A stretch of 64,000 nt of DNA from contig CAAEIG010000160.1 in assembly GCA_900755895.1 (NCBI GenBank), forward strand, positions 1 through 64,000, written 5' to 3'. Positions 42,198 through 51,095 of the stretch are shown here, one piece after another. Below the pieces are notes generated by a model, which was not told the origin of the DNA, made no database searches, and saw only the letters and a program-made list of their open reading frames with translations. How positions within the stretch are numbered: position 1 is the first letter of the stretch; every line of letters starts with the position of its first letter. A program made the position numbers and the translations under genes. Source of the DNA: Clostridia bacterium (GTDB lineage: Bacteria; Bacillota; Clostridia; Oscillospirales; Acutalibacteraceae).

Positions 42198-43607
42198 TCA
42201 GCCATCAATATTTACCACGTCATAACCTAAGTAGTTCTGGAAAGCCTCTGTGAGAACCTCTTTCATTGAACCTACTCCCACAGTGGTATGGTGCTTAAAG
42301 CCCTCCTTGGCTAAACGAAGCAGCTTATCTTGCAAATGGGGAATCTCTGCTACGCCACCGCAGCCAAAGAAACCATCTTCAATGGGATCCTCGGTAAACT
42401 TTCCCTGGGAAACATAAATCCGAATCTCACCATTCTCTGTCAGGCAGTTGGAAAACGTCATCTCAAAGGGGCGAATCCGTCCTTCGTTGACACCCCATCC
42501 AGAACCAGGATCACCTTTCTCAAACATTTTGTGAGCACCTACGCAGCCGGTACAGGTCATCAATCCCTGGGCCGTAGAGCCGCAATGGAAGAGAATCACC
42601 TTGTCCTCTTCTTGCCCATAATTATTGTTCCAATCGAGACAAGCTGTAGGCTGCTGAGACGCCAACTGCATAGCACGCATGGTAATTGCCGAACACATAT
42701 CAATTTCACAGCTGCACACAATACCCCGATCGTTCATCTCACTCACCAATACGCAGGGGCAGATTCGCAGCTCCGTTTCCATTTCATTCCAACACCGCAG
42801 AGCAATCGCGTCCAAGTGGTATTCCCGAATATACTCATCCAGCACACAGCCTGCTTTTGCCAAGGTTTTTTGCCGGTCCTCCGGTACCTGAGAAAAATCC
42901 GCATACCGGCGCAAACTTTCCTCTTTTGCGAGAACTTCCGGGGTGTTATCTGCCATCTGTCGCACTTTGTAGAAAACCTCGGACAGATCGAAACTCTCCA
43001 CGGTGATCCCATGGCGCTGCATGGCAAGTTCATCGAAGCGGACAGTTTTGAATGCTGTAGTCCGCGCCCCAATACAGCCCAAAGTAAACCGCTTCATACC
43101 GTTGACTACCCTACAGATGGCAGCAAAGTCCTGCAGATTTTGGGCAAACTCTGCGCTCAAAGGATGGACAACGTGAGGTTTCATCACAGTGAAGGGGATC
43201 TGATACTGGTAAAAAACATCGGTCACGCTAAACTTGCCGCAAAATGCGTCACGCCTGTGCTTGAAATCCAGCTTACCTAATTCATCCGGATAGGCCTGCA
43301 TCAAAATGGGGACACCTGCGTCTTGCAGAGCAGTGACAGCACCATTTTCATCAATGAAAATGGGCATACAGCAGATCACTCCGTCATATTCGCCTCGGTG
43401 TTCCTCCAACCATTGCGCAAAGATGCGCCCTTCTTCCCTCGTTTCCACTGCACCATAGCGGGTGGCGGATTCCTCCATCATCAAACAACGGTAACCCGCA
43501 CGCTCCACCGCCTGTTTCATTTCTTCTCGTCCATCGTGCAAAAGCTCCGCAGGCATAAATCCACGATTGCCCACAAAGACGGCGAATGTCATTTGTTTCT
43601 GTTCCAT
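42198..43607 (-). CDS. L-fucose/L-arabinose isomerase family protein
   Basis: About 469 residues. Middle-to-C-terminal blocks fit the fucose isomerase fold: GCIGARTTAFKTVRFDE, ALRCWNEME (metal Glu), CEIDMCSAITM and LDWNNNYG (metal Asp), and VILFHCGS (metal His). It converts an aldose to the ketose used by the following kinase. The ATG at 43607 follows AAGGAG at 14 bases, rather far; a GTG at 43622 directly abuts that signal and is not preferred. It is the first gene of the four-gene operon, divergent from an AraC/PocR regulator. I cannot tell fucose, arabinose or a rarer sugar. Confidence 0.88.
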   Translation of the reverse strand: MEQKQMTFAVFVGNRGFMPAELLHDGREEMKQAVERAGYRCLMMEESATRYGAVETREEGRIFAQWLEEHRGEYDGVICCMPIFIDENGAVTALQDAGVPILMQAYPDELGKLDFKHRRDAFCGKFSVTDVFYQYQIPFTVMKPHVVHPLSAEFAQNLQDFAAICRVVNGMKRFTLGCIGARTTAFKTVRFDELAMQRHGITVESFDLSEVFYKVRQMADNTPEVLAKEESLRRYADFSQVPEDRQKTLAKAGCVLDEYIREYHLDAIALRCWNEMETELRICPCVLVSEMNDRGIVCSCEIDMCSAITMRAMQLASQQPTACLDWNNNYGQEEDKVILFHCGSTAQGLMTCTGCVGAHKMFEKGDPGSGWGVNEGRIRPFEMTFSNCLTENGEIRIYVSQGKFTEDPIEDGFFGCGGVAEIPHLQDKLLRLAKEGFKHHTTVGVGSMKEVLTEAFQNYLGYDVVNIDG

Positions 43608-43719
43608 AGTTTTATAGTTCACTCCTTATTCCAAAGAATTTGATGGCAGGGACCTACCACTTTTTCTTTATTTTAGGACGCTCTTCCGGTAAATACTATG
43701 GAGATTCGTCCTATTTTCT

Positions 43720-43747
43720 TTGCAATTGTCCGGTTTTGTGATACAAT
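43720..43747 (+). promoter_or_regulatory. Promoter of the PocR-domain AraC regulator
   Basis: TTGCAA (43720-43725), 16 bases, TACAAT (43742-43747). Between the divergent genes a TAGGACG...CGTCCTA pair (arms about 43674-43680 and 43707-43713) may be an operator. Confidence 0.55.
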
Positions 43748-43786
43748 ATTCCTGTTTTCCTTTGTGCATTGTGAGGAGGGACCACA

Positions 43787-44638
43787 TTGTTTTCTGTTTT
43801 TGACATTGACAAATTGGAAAGCCTGCTGCGCGATTTTTATCAGCTCTCCCACATCCGCATCACGTTGTTCGATGCTGACCTAGAGGAGTTGGTTTCCTAC
43901 CCTCAGCAGCGGGCCGCTTTCTGTGATTTGATCCGCAAAACACCCCAAGGCGCCTCCGCTTGCCGCCGCTGTGACAAGGAAGCCTGCGCCCATGCCGCAG
44001 TCTCCCAAGACACCTATGTCTACCGCTGTCACGCCGGACTGACAGAAGCCGTCACGCCACTTTATACAGGAGACGTACTGATTGGATATCTGCTTTTTGG
44101 GCACCTGTTTGCCTACTCCTCCTTTGAGGAAGGGTGGAATTGTATTCGTGATGCCTGTGTAGGCTATGGGGTTGACCTGACGGAGTTGGAAGCATTCTGC
44201 AGAACTGCCAAACTCGTAGATGAAAACACCATCAAAGCTGCTTCACGAATTTTAAGAGCTGTAGCTTCCTATCTCGTTTTGGAACGCATGGTCTCTCTGC
44301 AGGAAGAGAGCATTCACGCGAAACTGGATCAGTATCTCTCCAGCCATTTTACCGAGAAATTGGACATCCTCAAATTGTGCTCTCTCTTGGGTGTAGGACG
44401 CTCTCAATTGTACAAAATAAGCCGCCAGCTTTACGGCGGAGGCTTACTTCAGCATATTAAAAAGCTGCGATTTGAAAAAGCCAAGCAATTGCTGGTCAAT
44501 CATCCAGAAATGTCCATTGGGGAAATCGCTGCTGCATGCGGTTTCGATGACTACAACTATTTTATTTCCAGCTTCTCAAAAGCAGTGGGAACTTCTCCCA
44601 GAGTCTACCGGCAATTAGAAAGAAAAAGCATGGATTGA
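43787..44638 (+). CDS. AraC family regulator with N-terminal PocR sensory domain
   Basis: 283 residues from a TTG at 43787 (GGAGGG 9 bases upstream). Residues about 5-165 form a PocR domain with its Cys-rich core (C46, C59, C62, C67, C81: CRRCDKEAC and YRCHAGL) and the motif TPLYTGDVLIGYLLFG. PocR domains bind small molecules or metals. The C-terminal AraC part (about 185-280) has two HTHs, including LGVGRSQLYKISRQ and MSIGEIAAACGFDDYNYFISSFSKAVGTSPRVYR. It is divergent from the isomerase-kinase-epimerase-aldolase operon and presumably activates it when its sugar or a metabolite is present. Confidence 0.92.
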   Translation: MFSVFDIDKLESLLRDFYQLSHIRITLFDADLEELVSYPQQRAAFCDLIRKTPQGASACRRCDKEACAHAAVSQDTYVYRCHAGLTEAVTPLYTGDVLIGYLLFGHLFAYSSFEEGWNCIRDACVGYGVDLTELEAFCRTAKLVDENTIKAASRILRAVASYLVLERMVSLQEESIHAKLDQYLSSHFTEKLDILKLCSLLGVGRSQLYKISRQLYGGGLLQHIKKLRFEKAKQLLVNHPEMSIGEIAAACGFDDYNYFISSFSKAVGTSPRVYRQLERKSMD

Positions 44639-44700
44639 GGAACTCTTCCCGCGGCAGAAATTCTTCCTGAACGCACCCTTTCCCCAGATATTCGGGAACA

Positions 44701-44742
44701 AAAAAGAGCAGGAAATCCATTTCAAGATTTCCTGCTCTTTTT
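44701..44742. terminator. Bidirectional terminator after the AraC regulator
   Basis: Perfect 17-bp palindromic arms (44701-44717 and 44726-44742: AAAAAGAGCAGG... with ...CCTGCTCTTTTT), 8-base loop, T runs on both sides. Confidence 0.9.
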
Positions 44743-44824
44743 GACACCGCTAATGAGCATCCGGTATTCCGTTTTACAGATGTAGATCGTGCGAGTCCAT
44801 GTGAGACCGCCAAGGACTAAGGAG

Positions 44825-45532
44825 TTACACATCGAAGAAAAACACATTGGGAATTGCAGCAGCCCCGAATGTATTCACAGCCATTCGATACATCGCCTTT
44901 GCATGAATTCTGTCATGCCAAATAAAGCGCCGAAGAACTTTTCTTATTGACCATTCTTCACCGTAGCTACCGGAATAGACTTTACTATCCAGAAAATGAG
45001 GCTGGCTTTCCAAAAATGCAAATCCACCCTCTCGACATTTCAGAATGCTTCCTTCATTCCCCGTTGAGACTCCGATTTCGCCAAAATAATAACTGTTCAC
45101 ATTTTTGGTGTGCTCATACATCTCCAATGCTGTGCGAGGAATTTGGCCATAGAAAGTGGTTCTGGCATGCAGACAGCTTTTATTCTTATCAGGTATCGCT
45201 TTATACAGTGTCAAAAAACTCTGTGCCGATTTCAAGGCAAGCGATTTTAACGCCAAATATTCTGAGATACTCAAGGCCTTTCTTTCTTCATCAAAAAGGA
45301 CATCCGAATCCGCATCGCAAATGGACAACTCCGAGTTGTGTTGCTGAACAATCTCAACTTCAACAACATCCGGAATGGATTCTCCCTTCCATTTGAGATA
45401 GGATTGAATTTCACAAGGCATTTTTTGCGTTGCAATCTCCAAAGAAGGGCCTCTTGTAAAAGCCCCAATAAAGTTGGAAGCATACAAAAGAGTATCATCA
45501 CCGTTGTGTTCCCACACACATTCTATTTTCAT
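44825..45532 (-). CDS. Hypothetical protein, possibly DinB-like at the C-terminus
   Basis: 235 residues from the ATG at 45532 (GGAGGAGG 11 bases upstream). N-terminal part MKIECVWEHNGDDTLLYASNFIG is beta-rich; the C-terminal half has regularly spaced His/Asp in helices (YEHTKNVNSYYFGEIG, RRFIWHDRIHAKAMYRMA), which recalls DinB-type metal-binding four-helix bundles of bacillithiol/mycothiol-dependent enzymes. The link is weak; I do not recognise the full protein. It stands alone between the AraC regulator and bceB. Confidence 0.75.
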   Translation of the reverse strand: MKIECVWEHNGDDTLLYASNFIGAFTRGPSLEIATQKMPCEIQSYLKWKGESIPDVVEVEIVQQHNSELSICDADSDVLFDEERKALSISEYLALKSLALKSAQSFLTLYKAIPDKNKSCLHARTTFYGQIPRTALEMYEHTKNVNSYYFGEIGVSTGNEGSILKCREGGFAFLESQPHFLDSKVYSGSYGEEWSIRKVLRRFIWHDRIHAKAMYRMAVNTFGAAAIPNVFFFDV

Positions 45533-45707
45533 GGGGATAAGTTCCTCCTCCAACGCTGATTTCCCGTTGCCATCATTATACTTTGTTCAGCAAGAAAAGA
45601 ATAGCTGGTTTCTGCAAAACAGGCCGAACAGGAACTACTTTTGTTCCAAGATCTTTCCTCGTGGCAAGCTCAGAGAGCAATGGACTTGCCCAGTTGAGCT
45701 AGACGAT

Positions 45708-47606
45708 CTAGTTTTCAAACACCTGTTGGAACACGGTTTTCCGGTAGGAGGCTCTAATCCAAAGAAACAACACAACTTGCAAGATAATCAGTACCCCAGT
45801 AAATCCCAAAGCAACTGGAATTGTGGATACCAGAGTAAATTGTTCGGTCAGAAACACCCCAATCCAGAGGTACACCAATGCAAGGGCAAAAGGCACACAC
45901 AAAATCAAAAAAATAAGCCGACTCAGGACCCGGGAAAGCTCCTTTCTGGAAAGGCCGATCTTTACAATCCCTTTGAGTTTTCTACATTCAGCGTCCAGTT
46001 CCGAATAGAGCCTAGAATAGATAAAGCTGGCAACCGCAAGGAGAAAGACAAAGGATAGCATCCCTCCAATGTACAGTGTCAAATTGTTCTGAATCTGGCT
46101 GCTGCGGTAATAGCGATATGCGGATACCACGTTGGCATCTCCATTTTGCAGTGTGTCTTCCAGAGAAGCAAAGATAGCCTCCGGGCTTTTACTGTTACTC
46201 TCCCAATCATCATACAAAAACGCTGTCACCGTTCTCTCCGTCATCTGGGGCTGCAAAGAGGCAAACACAACATCGCTCACCACACAAATCCCACTGGTAA
46301 AACCGGTCAACGTGATCACCTTGTCGGACTGTCCCTCCACAGACAACGAAAGTTGGTTGGATTGCAAAAAGCTCTCTATGGAAGAGGGCAATGCCTCCAA
46401 AAACTCATCTGCATTCCCGGTCACAAGATAAACACCGGTATCGGAAACCGAAACCGGTTCCCGCCCCAGAAAAGCCATGATCTGATTGTAGTCGCTCAAG
46501 GACATCATGGCGCTCCGGGAATCCTGATGGGGATACCATAAATGGATGTCTGCTGTTTTATATCCTGGAAGATCGTGTAATTCTTCCTCAATGACTGCCA
46601 GGTCATGGGCTGCATCTGCCCTCTCCGTCCATGCGTTATAAGTCATCGCATAGGGCAGTATTTTTTCCGTTTCAGACTTCACATTGGTGGACAGGGAAAA
46701 CAAAAGAATAACCGCAAAAAAGGCCGCCGCATACAGGAGCGCAGAAATTGTCATGCTTTGTGCATTGGTTTTCAATTTTGCCCGTTGATCTCCGATACAC
46801 AACAAGCGGACATTGGATCGGCTTTTCCTCTGAAATGTCAACCACAGACGCATTCCAAAAGAAACTAGAAGATAGGTTCCCAGCACAGCAGCAAGGATAA
46901 GAAGAAACGGCAGAAAAAAGCTCTCCTGCATGGAACGGGAAAAATCGGACGTTCCAACCAAAGCCCAAATCGAGAGGGGGGCTACCACCAGAAAAGCAAC
47001 TAAAATAGGAACCAAATTCTGCCGCTTATCGTCTTTGGCTTCTGCCTTTAAAAGCTTCACAACCTCCTTTTTGCGGATAAATTTTGGGGTAAAGTATGCG
47101 ATTCCAAAGAATACCAATCCCATCACCACTACCGTCAGCAACATGGCCTTGGCCGGGAAGTAAAAGACAAATTCCGATACACCAATCATCCTGTTCGCGA
47201 TATCAAGAAAGAATTTGGAAAACACCATTCCAAAGAGAATCCCAGTGACAATGGACAAACTCCCCACCAGCATATTCTCCATAAACACCAATCGATTTAT
47301 CTGCTTCTTGGATGCACCTAAAATGGTGATTAAACCCAACTGACGGCTGCGATTTTTCAAAAAGCATCTCATGGAATAGGAGATAAAACAGATAGAAAAG
47401 GCAACGGAAACAGCCTCTCCCGCAGCCAATGTAAGCCCCATGGAACTATTGGCATCAATGACTTCCAATGCCGGATGAAAGGACAACACACTGAACAGAA
47501 AAAAGACAAAGACAGAAAACACACAGTTGATAAAATAGTAGATATAGTTCCGCTTGTCTCTGCTGATATTTTTCCAAGCGAACTCAAATAATGTCACGGG
47601 GTTCAC
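45708..47606 (-). CDS. BceB-like ABC transporter permease (FtsX family)
   Basis: 632 residues. About ten membrane helices, with two FtsX-type blocks at the ends and a large extracellular domain of about 200 residues between (residues about 300-500), the hallmark of BceB-type peptide antibiotic detoxification permeases. Opens FEFAWKNISRDKRNYIYYF, a typical start. It overlaps the ATPase gene by 23 bases. Together with the adjacent kinase and regulator it forms a Bce module that senses and resists cell-wall-active peptides such as bacitracin-like or lantibiotic compounds; the inducer is unknown. Confidence 0.9.
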   Translation of the reverse strand: MNPVTLFEFAWKNISRDKRNYIYYFINCVFSVFVFFLFSVLSFHPALEVIDANSSMGLTLAAGEAVSVAFSICFISYSMRCFLKNRSRQLGLITILGASKKQINRLVFMENMLVGSLSIVTGILFGMVFSKFFLDIANRMIGVSEFVFYFPAKAMLLTVVVMGLVFFGIAYFTPKFIRKKEVVKLLKAEAKDDKRQNLVPILVAFLVVAPLSIWALVGTSDFSRSMQESFFLPFLLILAAVLGTYLLVSFGMRLWLTFQRKSRSNVRLLCIGDQRAKLKTNAQSMTISALLYAAAFFAVILLFSLSTNVKSETEKILPYAMTYNAWTERADAAHDLAVIEEELHDLPGYKTADIHLWYPHQDSRSAMMSLSDYNQIMAFLGREPVSVSDTGVYLVTGNADEFLEALPSSIESFLQSNQLSLSVEGQSDKVITLTGFTSGICVVSDVVFASLQPQMTERTVTAFLYDDWESNSKSPEAIFASLEDTLQNGDANVVSAYRYYRSSQIQNNLTLYIGGMLSFVFLLAVASFIYSRLYSELDAECRKLKGIVKIGLSRKELSRVLSRLIFLILCVPFALALVYLWIGVFLTEQFTLVSTIPVALGFTGVLIILQVVLFLWIRASYRKTVFQQVFEN

Positions 47607-48342
47607 CTCCTAAAAGGCTCATGGCATCCACAATCTTCTGTTGAAACGCCTGCCGGTTTTCACCGGATACAATTTCTTGGTACAACGTGCCATCTTTGAT
47701 GATTAACACGCGCTTACAATAACTTGCGACAAAGGAGTCATGGGTCACCATCAAAATCGTAGACTGATGGGCCCGGTTCAGCATCTGGAACAATTCCATG
47801 ACGTCCTTTGTAGCTTTGGAATCCAGATTGCCCGTGGGCTCATCCGCAAGCAGCAGAGCCGGATTTGTCACAACAGCACGGGCAATGGCCACCCTCTGGG
47901 CCTGACCGCCGGAAATCTCAAAAGTGCGCTTGGACAGGAGATGGCCAATCCCCAACAGCTCAGCCACAGATTGTGTGCGTTCTTTCATCTGAGAAGACGA
48001 TACTCCCTCCAGTGTTAAGGGGAGCATGATATTCTCCCCAACTGTAAGGGTCTGTACCAAATTAAAATCCTGAAAGACAAATCCCAACACACTGCGACGA
48101 AAATGGGCAAGCTGACTGTCCTTCATGGTGTGAGGGTCCTTTCCGTCAATCGTCACACTGCCGCTGGTGGGATGATCAATGGTGGAGATCACGTTCAACA
48201 GCGTACTTTTGCCACTGCCAGAAGGTCCCATAATGGCAACAAATTCGCCTTTTTCCATCTGAAAGTTGATATCATGCAAAGCGGTATAGGGGACTTTTCC
48301 CTCATAGACCTTTCCAAGATGTTTTGTCTCTAAAATTGACAT
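47584..48342 (-). CDS. BceA-like ABC transporter ATP-binding protein
   Basis: 252 residues from the ATG at 48342 (AAGGAGGA 8 bases upstream). Walker A GPSGSGKST, Q-loop FVFQDFNL, signature ISGGQAQRVAIARA, Walker B ALLLADEPTGNLD and H-loop VTHD. ATPase partner of the FtsX-type permease encoded next. It is separated from the upstream kinase gene by 115 bases that hold a weak promoter and an inverted repeat, so the transporter can be induced separately from the two-component genes. Confidence 0.94.
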   Translation of the reverse strand: MSILETKHLGKVYEGKVPYTALHDINFQMEKGEFVAIMGPSGSGKSTLLNVISTIDHPTSGSVTIDGKDPHTMKDSQLAHFRRSVLGFVFQDFNLVQTLTVGENIMLPLTLEGVSSSQMKERTQSVAELLGIGHLLSKRTFEISGGQAQRVAIARAVVTNPALLLADEPTGNLDSKATKDVMELFQMLNRAHQSTILMVTHDSFVASYCKRVLIIKDGTLYQEIVSGENRQAFQQKIVDAMSLLGGEPRDII

Positions 48343-48373
48343 CGTTATGATCCTCCTTGCTTTTCCTGTCTCC

Positions 48374-48379
48374 AGTATA
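48374..48379 (-). promoter_or_regulatory. Candidate -10 of the bceAB operon
   Basis: TATACT on the minus strand; the corresponding -35 position (TTTTTC) is poor, which suits an activator-dependent promoter. Confidence 0.45.
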
Positions 48380-48403
48380 GCGCAAAACCCAAACATGAAA
48401 AAT

Positions 48404-48445
48404 CGAGAAAGATTACACAACCTTACAGTTCTGTAATCTTTCTCG
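48404..48445. promoter_or_regulatory. 14-bp inverted repeat upstream of bceA
   Basis: CGAGAAAGATTACA (48404-48417) and TGTAATCTTTCTCG (48432-48445), 14-base spacer. It ends directly before the weak -35 of bceAB, where BceR-type regulators bind. It also precedes ATTTTTC on the minus strand, so a terminator of bceS is an alternative. Confidence 0.5.
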
Positions 48446-48457
48446 TATTTTCTTTCA

Positions 48458-49468
48458 CTACCTTTTTTCAAAGGATATCTGAAATTTGCTTCCAACACCC
48501 ACAATAGAATCCACCTGTATCGAGTGCCCAAGATAATCCAAAATCTGCTTGACCATATAGAGCCCTAGGCCCGTGGACTCTCCACGCAAGCGGCCATTCT
48601 GTCCGGTGAAGAACAAATCAAAGATCCGCGGGATATCCTCTTGTTGAATGCCGCATCCCTCATCTTCCACACTCAACACAGTCGCTGTTTGGGTGGCGTA
48701 TGCTCTCACTGTAATCGTTTTTCCAGAATCGCTGTATTTCAAAGCATTGGTCAAGAGCTGGTGCAGTACAAACCGCAGCCATTTGGAATCGCTGTACACC
48801 AACAGAGTTTCCTCAACATCCAGTTTGGGAAAAATCCCCCGCTCAATAAAACTGGACTTTAATTCATTGATGCTGTCCTTTGCAATTTGCCGTAAAGAAA
48901 TGCGCTCCACATGGAAATCGTTTTGAATGGCATCCAGTTTATACATGTTCAGCACTTGATCCAGATCATATTGCATCTGCCCAGCTGACTGGTAAATTTT
49001 TTTATAGTCCAATTGATATTCATTCTTCTGCGCGATGAGTCGGATGACAGACAGCGGCGTTTTAAGCTGATGAACCCAACGATAAATCATCAGCTTATTT
49101 TGCTTTCTCTCGTCCTCCATGGCGCTTAGTCGAGCAAGATACCGGCGATAAAACTCCAACATCAATTTTTGGTATCTTCGCTCCTCCCACCCTTTTGGGG
49201 AATGAAGCAGAAAATCTTCCATCTCGGCTTTTTCACTGCAATATAGTTCGTACAGATTCCAGGTGACATAAAGACGGTAAAGAAGAAAACAGAACAACAC
49301 AAACAGGGCAAGAAAACAATAGTACACCCACCCGAATTCCATAGTTTGTTCTACCATAACCAGATAGCATACCGGCAGTGCAACAGGAGCGGCAAGAAAC
49401 AGCAAGATAATCCACAGATGATCTGCGAAAAAAAGCCGGAGATGCTTCCAAAGCCTCTTAGCGTTCAT
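48458..49468 (-). CDS. BceS-like intramembrane-sensing histidine kinase
   Basis: 336 residues. Two membrane helices close together at the N-terminus (about residues 12-35 and 40-62) with almost no outer loop, typical of kinases that rely on a BceAB transporter as sensor. The phospho-acceptor His is in WVHQLKTPLSVIRL (about residue 132); ATPase motifs are QLLTNALKYSD (N box), VEDEGCGIQ (G1) and RGESTGLGLYMVKQIL (G2). The start overlaps the regulator stop by 11 bases. Confidence 0.92.
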   Translation of the reverse strand: MNAKRLWKHLRLFFADHLWIILLFLAAPVALPVCYLVMVEQTMEFGWVYYCFLALFVLFCFLLYRLYVTWNLYELYCSEKAEMEDFLLHSPKGWEERRYQKLMLEFYRRYLARLSAMEDERKQNKLMIYRWVHQLKTPLSVIRLIAQKNEYQLDYKKIYQSAGQMQYDLDQVLNMYKLDAIQNDFHVERISLRQIAKDSINELKSSFIERGIFPKLDVEETLLVYSDSKWLRFVLHQLLTNALKYSDSGKTITVRAYATQTATVLSVEDEGCGIQQEDIPRIFDLFFTGQNGRLRGESTGLGLYMVKQILDYLGHSIQVDSIVGVGSKFQISFEKR

Positions 49469-50156
49469 GGGTCACATCCCCAATCCGATACCCTACACCC
49501 CGGACTGATTTTAAAACCAGCTTGGAGCCAACCTGTTCCAACCTTCGACGAATCCTACTGATGGTCACATTGAGGGTATTTTCTTCCACAAAAGTCTCGT
49601 CATCCCAGATTTCGTTCAGCAGTTCCTCCCGGGATGCAACATCGGGATACTTTTCAAAAATAATCCGCAAAACGCCTGCCTCCGTTTTCGAAAGCTCAGC
49701 TTCTTTGCCATCACAAACCAGGGTTAATCGGTTTGGAGAAAAGGTGCAGTCCCCACAACGAAGTTCGCTCGAAGCAGATACAGCGTATTCCCCGTAAGTG
49801 CGGCGAAGAAGTGCCATAATCTTTGCCGTGATGACATCCAGCGAGAAGGGCTTTGTCACAAAATCATCCCCGCCATTCATCATGGCATACACCTGGTCAG
49901 AATCCGCATTGCGGGAGGAAAGAAAAATGATCGGACAGGGACTTTTGGCTCTCAACTTGCCGCACCAGTAAAATCCGTCATACGCCGGAAGATTGATGTC
50001 TAACAGCACCAAATGCGGTTGGGCTCTTTCAAATTCTTCCAATACATTGGAGAAATCCCTGCATGGTTGAACAGCAAATCCAAACTTAACCAAGTGAAGT
50101 GATACTAACTCTGCAATATCAGGGTCGTCCTCCACAATCATAATTTTATAATTCAT
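49458..50156 (-). CDS. BceR-like response regulator (OmpR family)
   Basis: 232 residues from the ATG at 50156 (GGAGGTG 6 bases upstream). Receiver domain with IVEDDPDIAELV, phosphorylation Asp in LVLLDINLPAYDG (about residue 52) and a conserved Lys in FVTKPF. The C-terminal winged helix (about 130-228) ends with ISRIRRRLE and VRGVGYRIG. First gene of the two-component pair, directly upstream of the kinase. It likely activates bceAB through the 14-bp inverted repeat described. Confidence 0.93.
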   Translation of the reverse strand: MNYKIMIVEDDPDIAELVSLHLVKFGFAVQPCRDFSNVLEEFERAQPHLVLLDINLPAYDGFYWCGKLRAKSPCPIIFLSSRNADSDQVYAMMNGGDDFVTKPFSLDVITAKIMALLRRTYGEYAVSASSELRCGDCTFSPNRLTLVCDGKEAELSKTEAGVLRIIFEKYPDVASREELLNEIWDDETFVEENTLNVTISRIRRRLEQVGSKLVLKSVRGVGYRIGDVTHER

Positions 50157-50372
50157 TCGGCACCTCCAATCTACCAGATCCCTGCCCAAAGCTTTGCGGA
50201 TCCGGGCTAGTGCATCCACGCTTTTTCACTTTTCCCAATGGCAGTCCTCAAAACCAATCATAGCAGAAATCCTATGTTTTCACAATGATTATTGACCGTC
50301 ATCGATTCCCAAACGAGCTGGTGAAACTGAATCCCGGGAAACACCTGGAAATCCAAGGCGCTTTTTCGTCGC

Positions 50373-50936
50373 TTACATATACTTTTTCAAACCCCATTTA
50401 TAGATTTGATTGATCTCCCTGGTGATGTCATCCAAGGTCAATGTGGTTTCATTTTTTAGGCTTTTTTGATAGAGACTGACAAAGCCTCCCGTTACACACT
50501 CCAGGAATATTAAAAAACCTTCCGTGTCTTTGATCTCTGTGGTCGAGAGATTTTCCATGACCCGGGCAATAAAAACCCGCTTTATCTTTTCACAGAATGC
50601 AACTGCGTTCTGATTGGCCAGAAGAAGCCGGTTCGTCTCCACGTTGTTCTCCACAAATCGTTGAAATTTCTGCAGCAGGGATAGTGGTTCGGTAAACTCT
50701 CGGTTTTGAATTGCCTTATCCAGATATTCGTTCATACCAGAGAGGAATTCATCTTCCAGCTCTTCCAAAACTGCAAACACATCTTGATAATGGGCATAAA
50801 AGGTATTTCTGCTCAGGTCGGCCCGTTGAACGATGTCCACCACCGTGATTTTTGAAATATCCTTTTCAGCCAACAACTCGATCATGGCTCTGCGAATCAA
50901 TTTTTTGGAGCGGAGAGAACTTCTGTATTCCTTCAT
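50373..50936 (-). CDS. TetR family transcriptional regulator
   Basis: 187 residues. N-terminal HTH (about residues 10-58) with KKLIRRAMIELLAEKDISKI and DIVQRADLSRNTFYAHY; the C-terminal helical domain matches the TetR_C_7-like group (FISLYQKSLKN-like end: GGFVSLYQKSLKNETT). Divergent from the Old Yellow Enzyme operon with an inverted repeat in between. AAGGATGG precedes the ATG. It is likely the local repressor; the inducer is probably the substrate of that operon. Confidence 0.9.
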   Translation of the reverse strand: MKEYRSSLRSKKLIRRAMIELLAEKDISKITVVDIVQRADLSRNTFYAHYQDVFAVLEELEDEFLSGMNEYLDKAIQNREFTEPLSLLQKFQRFVENNVETNRLLLANQNAVAFCEKIKRVFIARVMENLSTTEIKDTEGFLIFLECVTGGFVSLYQKSLKNETTLTLDDITREINQIYKWGLKKYM

Positions 50937-50985
50937 TTGGGATCCATCCTTCTTGAAAATCTTACAATTTCAGTACATATGCGCA

Positions 50986-51008
50986 ATTTTGAGCAGTATA
51001 CTCAAAAT
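50986..51008. promoter_or_regulatory. TetR operator candidate
   Basis: ATTTTGAG (50986-50993) and CTCAAAAT (51001-51008) with a 7-base spacer, in the divergent region and 7 bases upstream of the -35 of the plus-strand operon. Confidence 0.6.
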
Positions 51009-51014
51009 CGTACA

Positions 51015-51043
51015 TTGTGAAATTCCATTCCCTCTATTATACT
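51015..51043 (+). promoter_or_regulatory. Promoter of the Old Yellow Enzyme operon
   Basis: TTGTGA (51015-51020), 17 bases, TATACT (51038-51043). The Shine-Dalgarno AGGAGGT precedes the ATG at 51096. Confidence 0.75.
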
Positions 51044-51095
51044 GAACACCAGAAGGGAAATCAACCCAAATAATGAAACAGGAGGTATATCTTCA

